Assembly: GCA_015232565.1 (NCBI GenBank)
Contig: JADFZK010000027.1
Coordinates: forward strand, 1-40,764
From: Candidatus Omnitrophota bacterium
Lineage (GTDB): Bacteria; Omnitrophota; Gorgyraeia; Zapsychrales; Fredricksoniimonadaceae
DNA: 40,764 bases
Direction: 5' to 3'
A program made the translations under genes and the position numbers. Position 1 is the first letter of the stretch, and every line of letters starts with the position of its first letter. Below, one piece after another: positions 33,758-40,764 of this stretch. Under the pieces are notes generated by a model. The model was not told the DNA's origin and searched no databases. It worked only from the letters and a program-made list of their open reading frames with translations.

Positions 33758-35832
33758 TGCCTGCATTAGATACCGCTTCTATTCAATTCCTGAAAGGCGT
33801 GGGCCCGGCGCGCAAAAAGCTTTTTGCGAATCTGGGCATTCAAACGATCGAAGATCTGTTATATCTTTTCCCCCGGCGTTATGAAGACCGGCGCAAGATT
33901 ACGCCGATCGCTCAAGTGGTTCCCGGTGAATGGCAGGTGGTTTTGGGTGAGGTGGCGGCCAAAGGGGGGCGACGGACATTCTTTAATAAAAAACATGTCT
34001 TTGAGGTGGTCCTGGCTGATGATAGCGGACGGGTTTCCTGTGTATGGTTTAATCAACCGTACCTGGAGAATTATTTGCACCCCGGGAATAAAGTCGTGGT
34101 TTATGGCCGGGCAGAAGTATTTAACAATAAACTGCAGATAATAAGCCCTGAATACGAGATCATTAATGATGACGTCGAGGGGCTATCTTCCGCCCGTATC
34201 GTGCCGGTTTATCCCTTAACGAGAGGGATCAGCCAGCGTTATCTGCGAAAGGTCATGGCTTTAGCCTTGGAATTGCATGCCCAGGATCTGCTCGAGGTGG
34301 TGCCGCCCGAGGTGCGTATCCGTCATCATCTGCGGCCGGTGGCAGAAAGTGTGCGCCAGGTGCATTTTCCTGATGATGCGCGCGCCCAGGAAGAGGCCGA
34401 TCGGCGGCTGTGTTTTGATGAATTCTTTATGTTCCAGGTTTCGGTTATTCTGCGTCGGCGCACCTTCCTCAAGAAAAAGGGCTGTGCCCATTTCCTGCCC
34501 GCCGAGTTTCATGCGCGGTTCCAGCAGGCATTCCCATTCTTGCTTACCGAAGCACAGCGTAAGTCTATCAATGATATTGCTCACGACATGGCCCGGCCGT
34601 TCCCGATGTTGCGTTTGCTTCAGGGGGATGTGGGCTCAGGGAAAACCGTGGTGTCTTTCTTTGGCTGTTTGGCCGCTGTGGCCAACGGGAATCAGGCCGC
34701 GATCATGTGCCCGACTGAAATTTTGGCTGAACAGCATTACCATACTTTTACGGCTTATTTTTCCCAAGGCCCTTTTGGTGCAGTCCGTACGGCGCTTTTA
34801 AGCGGTGCGCTCAAGAAGAAAGAAAAGGCGGCCCTTTATGCGCGGATCCTTTCAGGAGACGTGGATGTGGTGATCGGCACCCATGCCTTGTTGGAAGACG
34901 GGCTTGAGTTCCGGAAGTTAAGTTTTGTGGCAGTGGATGAACAACACAAATTTGGAGTGAAACAGCGGGCCTTGCTTTCTTCTAAGGGGGATAACCCGGA
35001 TGTGCTGGTAATGACCGCAACGCCCATTCCGCGTACGCTCTGCCTGACCCTTTATGGTGACCTGGATGTTTCGGTTATTGCTGAAAAGCCCAAAGGGCGC
35101 GGCGAGATCAAGACTTATCATTTTACCGGTGAACAAGCGGCCGGCGTATACCGGCGGGTGGCAGAATGGGTAAAGAAAGGGACGCAGGCCTATATTGTTT
35201 ATCCGGTTATCGACGAGAATGAAAAGGCGGACCTTAAGGCGGCTGTTGAGATGTATGAACGGTTTAAGAAAGATGAATTAAAAGGTCTACGGGTTGGCCT
35301 GGTCCACGGGCGTTTGCCGGCTGATGAAGTGCGCATAGTAATGGATAAATTTAAGCGGCACGAGATCGATGTGCTGGTGACCACGACCGTTCTTGAGGTC
35401 GGGATAGATGTGCCGAATGCTAATGTTATGGTGATCGAGAATGCCGAACGTTTTGGCCTGGCCCAGTTACATCAATTGCGCGGGCGCATAGGGCGCAGTG
35501 AAAAAAGCGCTGTTTGTATATTGCTGGGAGATCCGCAAACCGAGGAAGGCAAACTTCGCCTGGCGGCTGTTTTAAAGACGGTCGATGGTTTTAAGATCGC
35601 CCAGGAAGACCTGGAGATACGCGGTCCCGGCCAGTACTTTGGCCGTCATCAGCATGGGCTTAATGAATTGCGCATGGTTAATCCGGCTACCCAGCTGGAT
35701 GTGCTGGAAGCGGCCCGGCAGGAGGCGGTCGATCTGGTTAACAGCGATCCGTCACTTAACGCACATTTGATCATCAAAAACACCATACGCAAGCGTTATC
35801 CCGAATACCTCAAGCGTGTTCTCGCCGGATAA
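33757..35832 (+). CDS. recG: ATP-dependent DNA helicase RecG
   Basis: Remodels stalled replication forks and Holliday junctions. The 691-residue superfamily 2 helicase has an N-terminal wedge domain with the start LKGVGPARKKLFANLGI, Walker A GDVGSGKT (residues 290-297), the DEQH box (394-397), TATPIPRTL, and helicase motifs in VLEVGIDVPNANVM and QLRGRIGRS. RecG length and order are normal. The ATG overlaps the preceding stop (TAATG), so it is co-translated with the protease gene. A hairpin follows the stop. Confidence 0.96.
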   Translation: MPALDTASIQFLKGVGPARKKLFANLGIQTIEDLLYLFPRRYEDRRKITPIAQVVPGEWQVVLGEVAAKGGRRTFFNKKHVFEVVLADDSGRVSCVWFNQPYLENYLHPGNKVVVYGRAEVFNNKLQIISPEYEIINDDVEGLSSARIVPVYPLTRGISQRYLRKVMALALELHAQDLLEVVPPEVRIRHHLRPVAESVRQVHFPDDARAQEEADRRLCFDEFFMFQVSVILRRRTFLKKKGCAHFLPAEFHARFQQAFPFLLTEAQRKSINDIAHDMARPFPMLRLLQGDVGSGKTVVSFFGCLAAVANGNQAAIMCPTEILAEQHYHTFTAYFSQGPFGAVRTALLSGALKKKEKAALYARILSGDVDVVIGTHALLEDGLEFRKLSFVAVDEQHKFGVKQRALLSSKGDNPDVLVMTATPIPRTLCLTLYGDLDVSVIAEKPKGRGEIKTYHFTGEQAAGVYRRVAEWVKKGTQAYIVYPVIDENEKADLKAAVEMYERFKKDELKGLRVGLVHGRLPADEVRIVMDKFKRHEIDVLVTTTVLEVGIDVPNANVMVIENAERFGLAQLHQLRGRIGRSEKSAVCILLGDPQTEEGKLRLAAVLKTVDGFKIAQEDLEIRGPGQYFGRHQHGLNELRMVNPATQLDVLEAARQEAVDLVNSDPSLNAHLIIKNTIRKRYPEYLKRVLAG

Positions 35833-35853
35833 AAAGGCTTATAGCCCCCTTAC

Positions 35854-35885
35854 GAGCGGAATGTTCCGCTCAAGCGATATTTTTT
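35854..35885 (+). terminator. Probable terminator after recG
   Basis: A perfect 8-bp stem GAGCGGAA (35854-35861) with TTCCGCTC (35864-35871) is followed, after 8 bases, by six T at 35880-35885. The T-run is farther away than in a standard terminator. Confidence 0.5.
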
Positions 35886-35905
35886 AAAAGATTCCTATTT
35901 GATCG

Positions 35906-35920
35906 TTTCTCGTCGAGAAA
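35906..35920. repeat. 15-base palindrome upstream of the XRE-cupin gene
   Basis: TTTCTCG (35906-35912) is the exact reverse complement of CGAGAAA (35914-35920), with one base between. It lies next to the GTTAAC inverted repeat and may be a second protein-binding site. Confidence 0.4.
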
Positions 35921-35922
35921 AC

Positions 35923-35945
35923 CTTGTTAACTGTAGGTTAACAAG
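35923..35945. promoter_or_regulatory. Putative operator: inverted repeat with two GTTAAC cores
   Basis: CTTGTTAAC (35923-35931) and GTTAACAAG (35937-35945) form a perfect 9-base inverted repeat with a 5-base centre. The cores are 11 bases apart, one helical turn. The site ends 22 bases before the -35 box of the XRE-cupin promoter. GTTAACC also occurs twice upstream of the next gene (36599 and 36619), suggesting a common binding protein, most simply the XRE-cupin regulator itself. Confidence 0.55.
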
Positions 35946-35967
35946 ATGATATTTTGTGAACCAGCAC

Positions 35968-35996
35968 TTGACAAGGGGGCAAAGGTGTTGTATATT
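35968..35996 (+). promoter_or_regulatory. Promoter for the XRE-cupin regulator gene
   Basis: A perfect TTGACA (35968-35973) is followed after 17 bases by TATATT (35991-35996). The expected start near 36003 gives a 17-base leader containing GAGGAG before the ATG at 36020. Confidence 0.7.
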
Positions 35997-36019
35997 TGCC
36001 TCAACTTACGAGGAGCGAA

Positions 36020-36574
36020 ATGAGTGTTATCGGGGTTTGCATCAGACGTTTACGGGAAGAGCAGGAATTGACCCTGCGTGAGCTGGCCAAGGATGTGGGG
36101 GTCAGCCCCAGTTTTCTGTCCCAGGTTGAGCAGGGCAAGGCTTCGCCTTCTTTGGCGACTTTAAAGTCCATAGCCAATGAATTGCAGACCACGGTTGGTC
36201 GACTTATTGATGATGATGGCTCACAGCAGGGAGACCGCCTGGTGATGACCGAGAAACAGCGTAAGGCCTTTAAGCAGGCAGGTAATGGCGTACAGATGTA
36301 TATGTTGTCGGAATCCAATCCCTATAAGCAAATGCAGCCTTTGCTGATGAAACTGGGGCAAAGCGCGGCTTCCGGCGAGTCTACCTATTCCCATTATGGC
36401 CAGGAATTTGTCCTGGTTTTAAAGGGTTCATTGGAAATCACTTTGGGAGATAAAACTCATATTGTTAAGAAGGGCGATAGTATCTATTTTAATTCCAGTA
36501 CTCCGCATTCTTTCAAGAACATGTTCAAGGGGCAGACCGAAGCGTTATGGGTGGTAACACCGCCAAGTTTTTAA
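36020..36574 (+). CDS. XRE-cupin transcriptional regulator
   Basis: A 184-residue regulator with an N-terminal XRE helix-turn-helix (about residues 4-60; LTLRELAKDVGVSPSFLSQV is the recognition unit) and a C-terminal cupin domain (about 105-180) with YSHYGQEFVLVLKGSLEI, KKGDSIYFNSSTPHSF. Such proteins bind small molecules in the cupin and control nearby metabolic genes. ATG 36020 follows GAGGAG; an in-frame TTG at 35996 overlaps the -10 box and is rejected. It may autoregulate through the GTTAAC repeat and also control the PAS/pta/ackA genes downstream. The ligand is unknown; an acetyl or acyl metabolite would fit the neighbours (inference). Confidence 0.88.
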   Translation: MSVIGVCIRRLREEQELTLRELAKDVGVSPSFLSQVEQGKASPSLATLKSIANELQTTVGRLIDDDGSQQGDRLVMTEKQRKAFKQAGNGVQMYMLSESNPYKQMQPLLMKLGQSAASGESTYSHYGQEFVLVLKGSLEITLGDKTHIVKKGDSIYFNSSTPHSFKNMFKGQTEALWVVTPPSF

Positions 36575-36598
36575 GTGCGGATTTTTTTTGGCCATCGA

Positions 36599-36631
36599 GT
36601 TAACCTCCACAACAGTTAGTTAACCTATACT
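36599..36631 (+). promoter_or_regulatory. Two GTTAACC direct repeats next to a possible -10 box
   Basis: GTTAACC occurs at 36599-36605 and 36619-36625, 20 bases apart, and the second abuts TATACT (36626-36631), a good -10 box. No normal -35 box is present; the first repeat sits near where it would be. A protein bound here could repress or activate the pta/ackA genes. Confidence 0.45.
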
Positions 36632-36691
36632 TAATATGAATGGGCGGTTTGCCATTGTGGCAGCGGCTTAAAAACTACAAAGGAGTGTAAT

Positions 36692-37648
36692 ATGAAGGAC
36701 ACAAAGGATCTTAAAGTCAAAGCCGGGGTAGAACAGCGTCAGCATAATCGTCCCGTAAGAAAAGTAGCGGGTGGCCGCGGCGCCGGTTTTTATGCCGCCG
36801 ACAAGGATGGTAATATTTCGGTAGTCAGCCAATCCCTGGCCAGGTTATTAAAATATTCCAGTAAAGAAGAGGTGGTCGGACTGAATATTGCCGACAAACT
36901 TTATGAAACCAAAGAGGACCGTGGGGCTTTTCTGAAGAAATTGTCGCAAGAGGGCACTGTCGAGGGTTATGCGGTTAATATGGTGCGCAAAGACGGCAGC
37001 CGGATAGTGCTCTCGGCACATAGCACTTTATTGTGTGACGAGGCAGGTGAACCTGTCGGTGTGGAAGGCGTACTGGAAGAGATCGTGCCGGAAGGCGCCA
37101 TTATTAAAGCCAAAGACCGTCCGATTCCGGATCTGGTACCGATTAATGAGAATGCGGCGAATACTTTTGACGGCCTTATTAAGGACCCGCTGACCGGCCT
37201 TTTGAACTATCAATATTTTATGACTTGTCTTAATACCGAGCTCAAAAGAGTGGAGCGGATCTTTCATCCGACCTGTTTGATGATGATCGACCTGGATAAT
37301 TTCTCGGTTTTTAATCAGAAGAATGGCCGCGCAGAAGGCGATGAATTGTTAAAGACCGTGGCCAGCCTTTTAAGGGATAATTTGCGTCCTACAGATATTC
37401 ATTGCCGTCAAGCCCAGGACCAGTTCCTGATCCTGCTGACCGAAACTACCCGGGAAGAGGCTCTGGTATTAGCTAAAAAAGCCAAAGATGTAATTCAGCA
37501 AGCTTTGGCGGATAAGAAAGTAACTTCCAGTATCGGGATGTCCCGTTTTATTATTGGCATGACCGTGCAGGAGTTATTTTTGCAGGCGAATCTGGGTGTA
37601 TACATGGCCAAGGCGGCAGGTAAAAATGAAGCTTGTTTCTACGGATAA
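36692..37648 (+). CDS. PAS domain protein with degenerate GGDEF domain
   Basis: A 318-residue signalling protein with no membrane segment or signal peptide visible. A PAS domain covers about residues 28-130 (FYAADKDGNISVVSQSLARL). A GGDEF-type domain follows from about 165: DPLTGLLNYQYF and MIDLDNFSVFN are recognisable, with the metal-binding aspartates kept. The signature itself is AQDQF (residues 241-245) in place of GGDEF, so diguanylate cyclase activity is unlikely; it may bind GTP or act as a sensor. A good aaaggag site precedes the ATG. It is 14 bases from pta and lies in the same run as the acetate kinase genes. Confidence 0.82.
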   Translation: MKDTKDLKVKAGVEQRQHNRPVRKVAGGRGAGFYAADKDGNISVVSQSLARLLKYSSKEEVVGLNIADKLYETKEDRGAFLKKLSQEGTVEGYAVNMVRKDGSRIVLSAHSTLLCDEAGEPVGVEGVLEEIVPEGAIIKAKDRPIPDLVPINENAANTFDGLIKDPLTGLLNYQYFMTCLNTELKRVERIFHPTCLMMIDLDNFSVFNQKNGRAEGDELLKTVASLLRDNLRPTDIHCRQAQDQFLILLTETTREEALVLAKKAKDVIQQALADKKVTSSIGMSRFIIGMTVQELFLQANLGVYMAKAAGKNEACFYG

Positions 37649-37662
37649 AAAAAGGACATCTT

Positions 37663-38664
37663 ATGTATATTGACGTTATTGAACGGATCAGAGAAAAGGC
37701 GCGGCAGGATCCGAAGAGGATAATTTTCCCGGAAACCAATGATCCCCGGGTTTTGGCCGCGGTCGAAATAATTCGTGGTGAAGGCATAGCCGAGCCGTTA
37801 TTGTTTGCCCGGGAGGACATGGAAGCCTTCCAGAAAGAGCAATTCGCATTCTTGCTATATGAATTTCGTAAAGGACGCGGGCTTACGCTGGAACATGCCC
37901 GGGAAATGATGGAAGATCAGCATTTCTATGCGGCGATGATGTTGCGGTGTGGTTTTGTGGATGGCATGGTTACCGGTGCGGCCCATTCTACGGCCGATGT
38001 AATGCGCGCGGTTATCCATTGCCTGGAGATCAATGACCGCGTTGGGTTAGTGACCAGCGCGTTTATTATGGGAGTTCCGCATTGCAGTTTTGGCGAAGAG
38101 GGTGTTTTGTGTTTCGCCGATTGCGGCGTGATACCGGCCCCCACCAGCGCGCAACTGGCGCGTATAGCGGTTTCCGGAGCGCAATTATTCCAGGACATCA
38201 TGGATAAGCCGGCGCGAGTGGCGATGCTTAGTTTTTCCACTAAAGGCAGTGCCAGCGGAGCCTGGGTAGAAAAGGTTCGCCAGGCGGTTGAGCTAGCCAA
38301 GGACTTAAAGAAAGATTTCTATATTGATGGCGAGCTTCAGCTCGATAGCGCTTTAGTCCCGGAAGTCGCGGCGCTTAAACTTAAGGGCAGTGATGTAGCG
38401 GGCCAGGCAAACGTGTTGATCTTCCCATCGCTTGATGCCGGTAATATCGGTTATAAGCTTACTGAACGTTTGGGGCATGCCCGCGCTATAGGGCCGATCA
38501 TCCTGGGTACTATTCAGCCTTGCAGTGACCTTTCACGTGGTTGCTCAGTGGAAGATATTGTGGATTGCGCGGCAGTAACGGTGGTAAGAGCGCAAAAACG
38601 AAGCCTGGGCACGCAAAATTCGTTCGTTAATTTGGATAAATATTATGCATATTCTGGTCTTTAA
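37663..38664 (+). CDS. pta: Phosphate acetyltransferase
   Basis: Interconverts acetyl-CoA and acetyl phosphate. The 333-residue protein is the short, single-domain type: RIIFPETNDPRVLAA, FVDGMVTGAAHSTADVMRA, FPSLDAGNIGYKL, and the active-site segment DLSRGCSVEDIV with the conserved serine-arginine. The ATG at 37663 follows aaaaaaagga; an upstream in-frame start at 37633 overlaps the preceding gene and is not favoured. A phosphate butyryltransferase is less likely because of the SRGCS motif. It overlaps the acetate kinase gene by 20 bases. Confidence 0.92.
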   Translation: MYIDVIERIREKARQDPKRIIFPETNDPRVLAAVEIIRGEGIAEPLLFAREDMEAFQKEQFAFLLYEFRKGRGLTLEHAREMMEDQHFYAAMMLRCGFVDGMVTGAAHSTADVMRAVIHCLEINDRVGLVTSAFIMGVPHCSFGEEGVLCFADCGVIPAPTSAQLARIAVSGAQLFQDIMDKPARVAMLSFSTKGSASGAWVEKVRQAVELAKDLKKDFYIDGELQLDSALVPEVAALKLKGSDVAGQANVLIFPSLDAGNIGYKLTERLGHARAIGPIILGTIQPCSDLSRGCSVEDIVDCAAVTVVRAQKRSLGTQNSFVNLDKYYAYSGL

Positions 38665-39856
38665 TGGCGGAAGCTCTTCGCTGAGTTACAAGGTTTTCGA
38701 CCTCCAGGGTAACCGTAAGGTGGAACTGGTGTTTAAGGGAAAAGCTTACCGGGTGGGGGTGAAAGGAACCGAGCGTTCGTACATCGAGAATCACTGGCAA
38801 GGGAAGATCGATAAAGAGATCGTGGATATCCCGGATCATCAGACGGCGGCTTGTCTGGCGGCCCGATTCATTAAGGCCAATAACATTCCGGTAGACGCCG
38901 TGGGCCATCGTTTTGTGCATGGCGGGGAATATTTTCAGCAATCAGCCATTTTGGATCCATTGAATCTGCTTAAGATCAAGGAGTGTTTGCCTTTGGCGCC
39001 TTTGCATAATCCGTTATCGTATCGGGTAATTTTAGAAGCCCGGCGGGTTTTTAGTGATATTCCGCATTATGTGGTGATCGATTCCGCGTTTCATTCGACA
39101 ATTGTTCCGAAGGCTTACAGTTATCCATTGCCTTTGCAGATTGTCGAGCGTTACAAGTTTCGGAGGTTTGGATTTCACGGAATATCGTATTCCTACATAT
39201 GCGATTCTATGCCCGGGTTGCTGGACAGGTCCGCAGAACAGTTGAATATGATCGTTTGCCACCTGGGCACTGGCGGAGCCAGTGTGATGGCGGTTGAGCA
39301 TGGCCGGTCGGTAGACACTTCAATGGGGTTCTCGCCCAACACAGGACTTATTATGAGCACACGTTCCGGCGATATTGATCCGGCGGTTATTTTATTTCTG
39401 CAACATAAATACGGCCTGCCGCCGGTTGAGATCGAAGCCATGTTGAACAATCAAAGCGGCCTGCGGGGACTTTCCGGTTTTTCCAGCGATATTACCGACA
39501 TCATTGGCCGGGTTAATGACGTTCAGCATGGTGTGCGGGCCAGCCTGGCATTGGAAACTTATCTTTACCGCCTTAAAAGTTACATTGGCAGTTACATAAT
39601 GGCTTTGGGTGGGCAGATCAATGCTTTGGTATTTACGGATGATATTGGTGTGGGCAATGCGCTAATCCGCAGTCGAGTGTGCGAATCGCTGGTCTGGGCA
39701 GGTATCAAGATTGATCAGCATAAGAATCAACAAGCCCGCAATGACAGCGCTACTTTTCTTCAGGCTTTGGATTCGGGCACTGCTATTGTCAGCATGCCCA
39801 CTGAAGAAGAATTAATGATCTGCCTGGAAGGCGGACGGATCCTCGGGAGATTTTAA
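38645..39856 (+). CDS. ackA: Acetate kinase with two altered active-site positions
   Basis: Would interconvert acetyl phosphate and acetate with ADP/ATP. The 403-residue protein is full length. Compared with the well-studied Methanosarcina thermophila enzyme (from memory), it keeps N7, S10, S12, R89, H121, D146, H178 and R240. The HLGNG motif is HLGTGG (206-211), losing the asparagine and gaining a residue. The GIGENS motif is DIGVGN (333-338), replacing the Mg-binding glutamate with valine. Activity may be reduced, changed in phosphate donor, or dependent on a partner. It starts inside pta and is followed directly by a half-length paralogue. Confidence 0.85.
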   Translation: MHILVFNGGSSSLSYKVFDLQGNRKVELVFKGKAYRVGVKGTERSYIENHWQGKIDKEIVDIPDHQTAACLAARFIKANNIPVDAVGHRFVHGGEYFQQSAILDPLNLLKIKECLPLAPLHNPLSYRVILEARRVFSDIPHYVVIDSAFHSTIVPKAYSYPLPLQIVERYKFRRFGFHGISYSYICDSMPGLLDRSAEQLNMIVCHLGTGGASVMAVEHGRSVDTSMGFSPNTGLIMSTRSGDIDPAVILFLQHKYGLPPVEIEAMLNNQSGLRGLSGFSSDITDIIGRVNDVQHGVRASLALETYLYRLKSYIGSYIMALGGQINALVFTDDIGVGNALIRSRVCESLVWAGIKIDQHKNQQARNDSATFLQALDSGTAIVSMPTEEELMICLEGGRILGRF

Positions 39857-40564
39857 ATGAATTATCTAAGCAACACGGAATTTTATGCTGGTATGCCCTT
39901 GTATGCCAGGGGCTACGCTATACCTGTTCAACATACCAGCAATGGTTTAATAAAATATGGTCGCAATGGAAGGGTATACCAGAAAGTCATTCAGGAACTG
40001 GTGGCCCTTAAGGGTGAACTGGATGCAAAGGTCATTATTGTGTACCTTAACGATAAGACCGATATTGTGGCTTTAAAAGACGGTCAACCGATTATGACCA
40101 GTCAAGGATTTGCCGATTACGACGGTATAATGTCCCGCACCGGTTGCGGTGCGATCGATACTTCCATAGTCTTTCAGCTATTTGCGGCCGGGAATTCCAG
40201 CGCGGATATCCATCGGGTATTATCTAAAGAAAGCGGGTTTAAGGCCCTGACGGGTGAAAGTTTAAGCCTGGCTGAGCTGATCGACAGTAAGGATCCCCGG
40301 GTCAACTTTGCCCTGGAGATCTTTTCTTATCAGATCCTGAAGACCATAGGAGCGGCCTGCGCTTTGTTGGAAGGTCTCGACACTGTTGTGTTCACTGGAG
40401 ATAATTGCCCGATATTAAAGAAGTGGACCGGTAATTTCATAAGCAATTTGTCATTCCTTGGGCTTCAAACTGCCCAGGATCGAGATCCAAATGATCCCTG
40501 CCTGACCATGGCGGGGTCAAAGGTGTATGCATATTACATCAATCAACCATCGTTTAGTCTCTAA
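39857..40564 (+). CDS. Half-length acetate-kinase-like protein lacking catalytic residues
   Basis: A 235-residue protein that aligns with the C-terminal part of acetate kinase, beginning near the catalytic aspartate. Recognisable stretches are LIKYGRNGRVYQKV (family RKYGFHGTSHKYV), IVALKDGQPIMTSQGF (family AVEGGKSVETSMGF), LSKESGFKALTG, FALEIFSYQILKTIGA and DTVVFTG. The catalytic aspartate is N6, the catalytic histidine is N37, RSGDID is replaced by RTGCGAID, and GIGENS is DNCPIL. The N-terminal 145 residues are absent. The frame is intact and the ATG directly follows the ackA stop, so it is more likely a functional non-catalytic partner than a decayed gene. Confidence 0.75.
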   Translation: MNYLSNTEFYAGMPLYARGYAIPVQHTSNGLIKYGRNGRVYQKVIQELVALKGELDAKVIIVYLNDKTDIVALKDGQPIMTSQGFADYDGIMSRTGCGAIDTSIVFQLFAAGNSSADIHRVLSKESGFKALTGESLSLAELIDSKDPRVNFALEIFSYQILKTIGAACALLEGLDTVVFTGDNCPILKKWTGNFISNLSFLGLQTAQDRDPNDPCLTMAGSKVYAYYINQPSFSL

Positions 40565-40651
40565 GAAACTCTTCCATGGATACTTCATATTAAAATCTTC
40601 AGCAATTTTTTCTGACAGTGTTATCATTGTAAGGGAAAAGGAGGATTTAAT

Positions 40652-40747
40652 ATGCCCAAAACAAAGATCATTTGCACTTTAGGCCCGGCTTCGTCGAATG
40701 CCACGACTTTCCTGACTTCGTCACTTTTTGAGAATTCCGTTCTTTGA
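40652..40747 (+). pseudogene. pyk: Start of pyruvate kinase, similarity lost after about 17 codons
   Basis: A strong aaaaggagg site precedes ATG 40652, and the first residues, MPKTKIICTLGPASSNA, match the N-terminus of pyruvate kinase. From about 40703 the family match ends and a stop follows at 40745. The last 60-80 bases read as an open frame on the minus strand with codon use (AGA, AGG, TCA) unlike the rest of the window. Either the gene is broken or the sequence end is chimeric. The 87 bases between 40565 and 40651 hold only the ribosome binding site; no clear promoter was found. Confidence 0.55.
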
Positions 40748-40764
40748 AAAGCTTTGTCGTCGAG

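Noticed and set aside
35996..36019. Longer XRE-cupin protein starting at TTG 35996
   Set aside because: It overlaps the -10 box; ATG 36020 follows GAGGAG.
36560..36589. CCGC/GCGG hairpin followed by eight T at the end of the XRE-cupin gene
   Set aside because: A 4-bp stem with a 13-base loop is not convincing, though the T-run is notable.
38645..40564. The half-length protein as the product of a frameshift in ackA
   Set aside because: The upstream ackA is full length with its own complete C-terminus, so the second gene is a duplicate, not the other half.
1..40764. CRISPR arrays, tRNA/rRNA genes, insertion sequences, phage or plasmid genes
   Set aside because: No repeat-spacer pattern, no tRNA-like fold in the intergenic regions, and no transposase, integrase or phage-type products were found.

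Overview
The window is 40.8 kb of dense bacterial chromosome. Almost every gene is on the + strand; the one clear exception is a small membrane-protein gene at 30587-31057. The content suggests an anaerobic, fermentative bacterium of the PVC/Omnitrophota kind. Pointers are pyruvate:ferredoxin oxidoreductase, an ADP-forming acetyl-CoA synthetase, a Pta/acetate kinase locus, the DapL lysine route, and a small protein resembling the Planctomycetes/Verrucomicrobia-associated Minf_1886 family. The phylum call is inference from gene content, not a database match. No tRNA, rRNA, CRISPR array, insertion sequence or prophage was seen.

Layout. 1-2.3 kb: 3' part of miaB, then folE and folB. 2.3-5.2 kb: fxsA and the fatty-acid genes fabG-acpP-fabF, with an intrinsic terminator between acpP and fabF. 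5.3-9.2 kb: a leuB-like dehydrogenase, asd, truA, then rplM-rpsI with its own near-consensus promoter, a structured leader and a terminator. 9.3-22.4 kb: one long biosynthetic run argC-J-B-D-F-G-H, lysA-dapF-dapA-dapB-dapL, folK, with many 1-17 base overlaps. Together with asd it covers lysine synthesis from aspartyl phosphate and arginine synthesis from N-acetylglutamate (carbamoyl phosphate from elsewhere). 22.4-24.0 kb: aroK and dprA.

24.0-30.6 kb: a 328-base non-coding region holding a promoter, a structured RNA and two tandem terminators directly in front of the pyruvate:ferredoxin oxidoreductase gene, followed by an ADP-forming acetyl-CoA synthetase and a nitroreductase. These two enzymes would turn pyruvate into acetate with reduced ferredoxin and ATP. 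30.6-35.8 kb: the minus-strand membrane protein, then a Minf_1886-like gene, lemA, an M48 protease with zinc ribbons, and recG.

35.8-40.6 kb: the most unusual region. An XRE-cupin regulator is flanked by GTTAAC-type repeats. It precedes a PAS protein whose GGDEF signature is degenerate, a Pta, an acetate kinase with two altered active-site positions, and a half-length acetate-kinase relative that has lost its catalytic residues. The window ends with a pyruvate kinase start that loses family similarity after about 17 codons, which may be an assembly edge.

The main candidates for something undescribed are the leader/RNA in front of the pyruvate oxidoreductase, the two-gene acetate-kinase arrangement with its regulator, and three promoters placed so that transcription should start at or within a base of the start codon.
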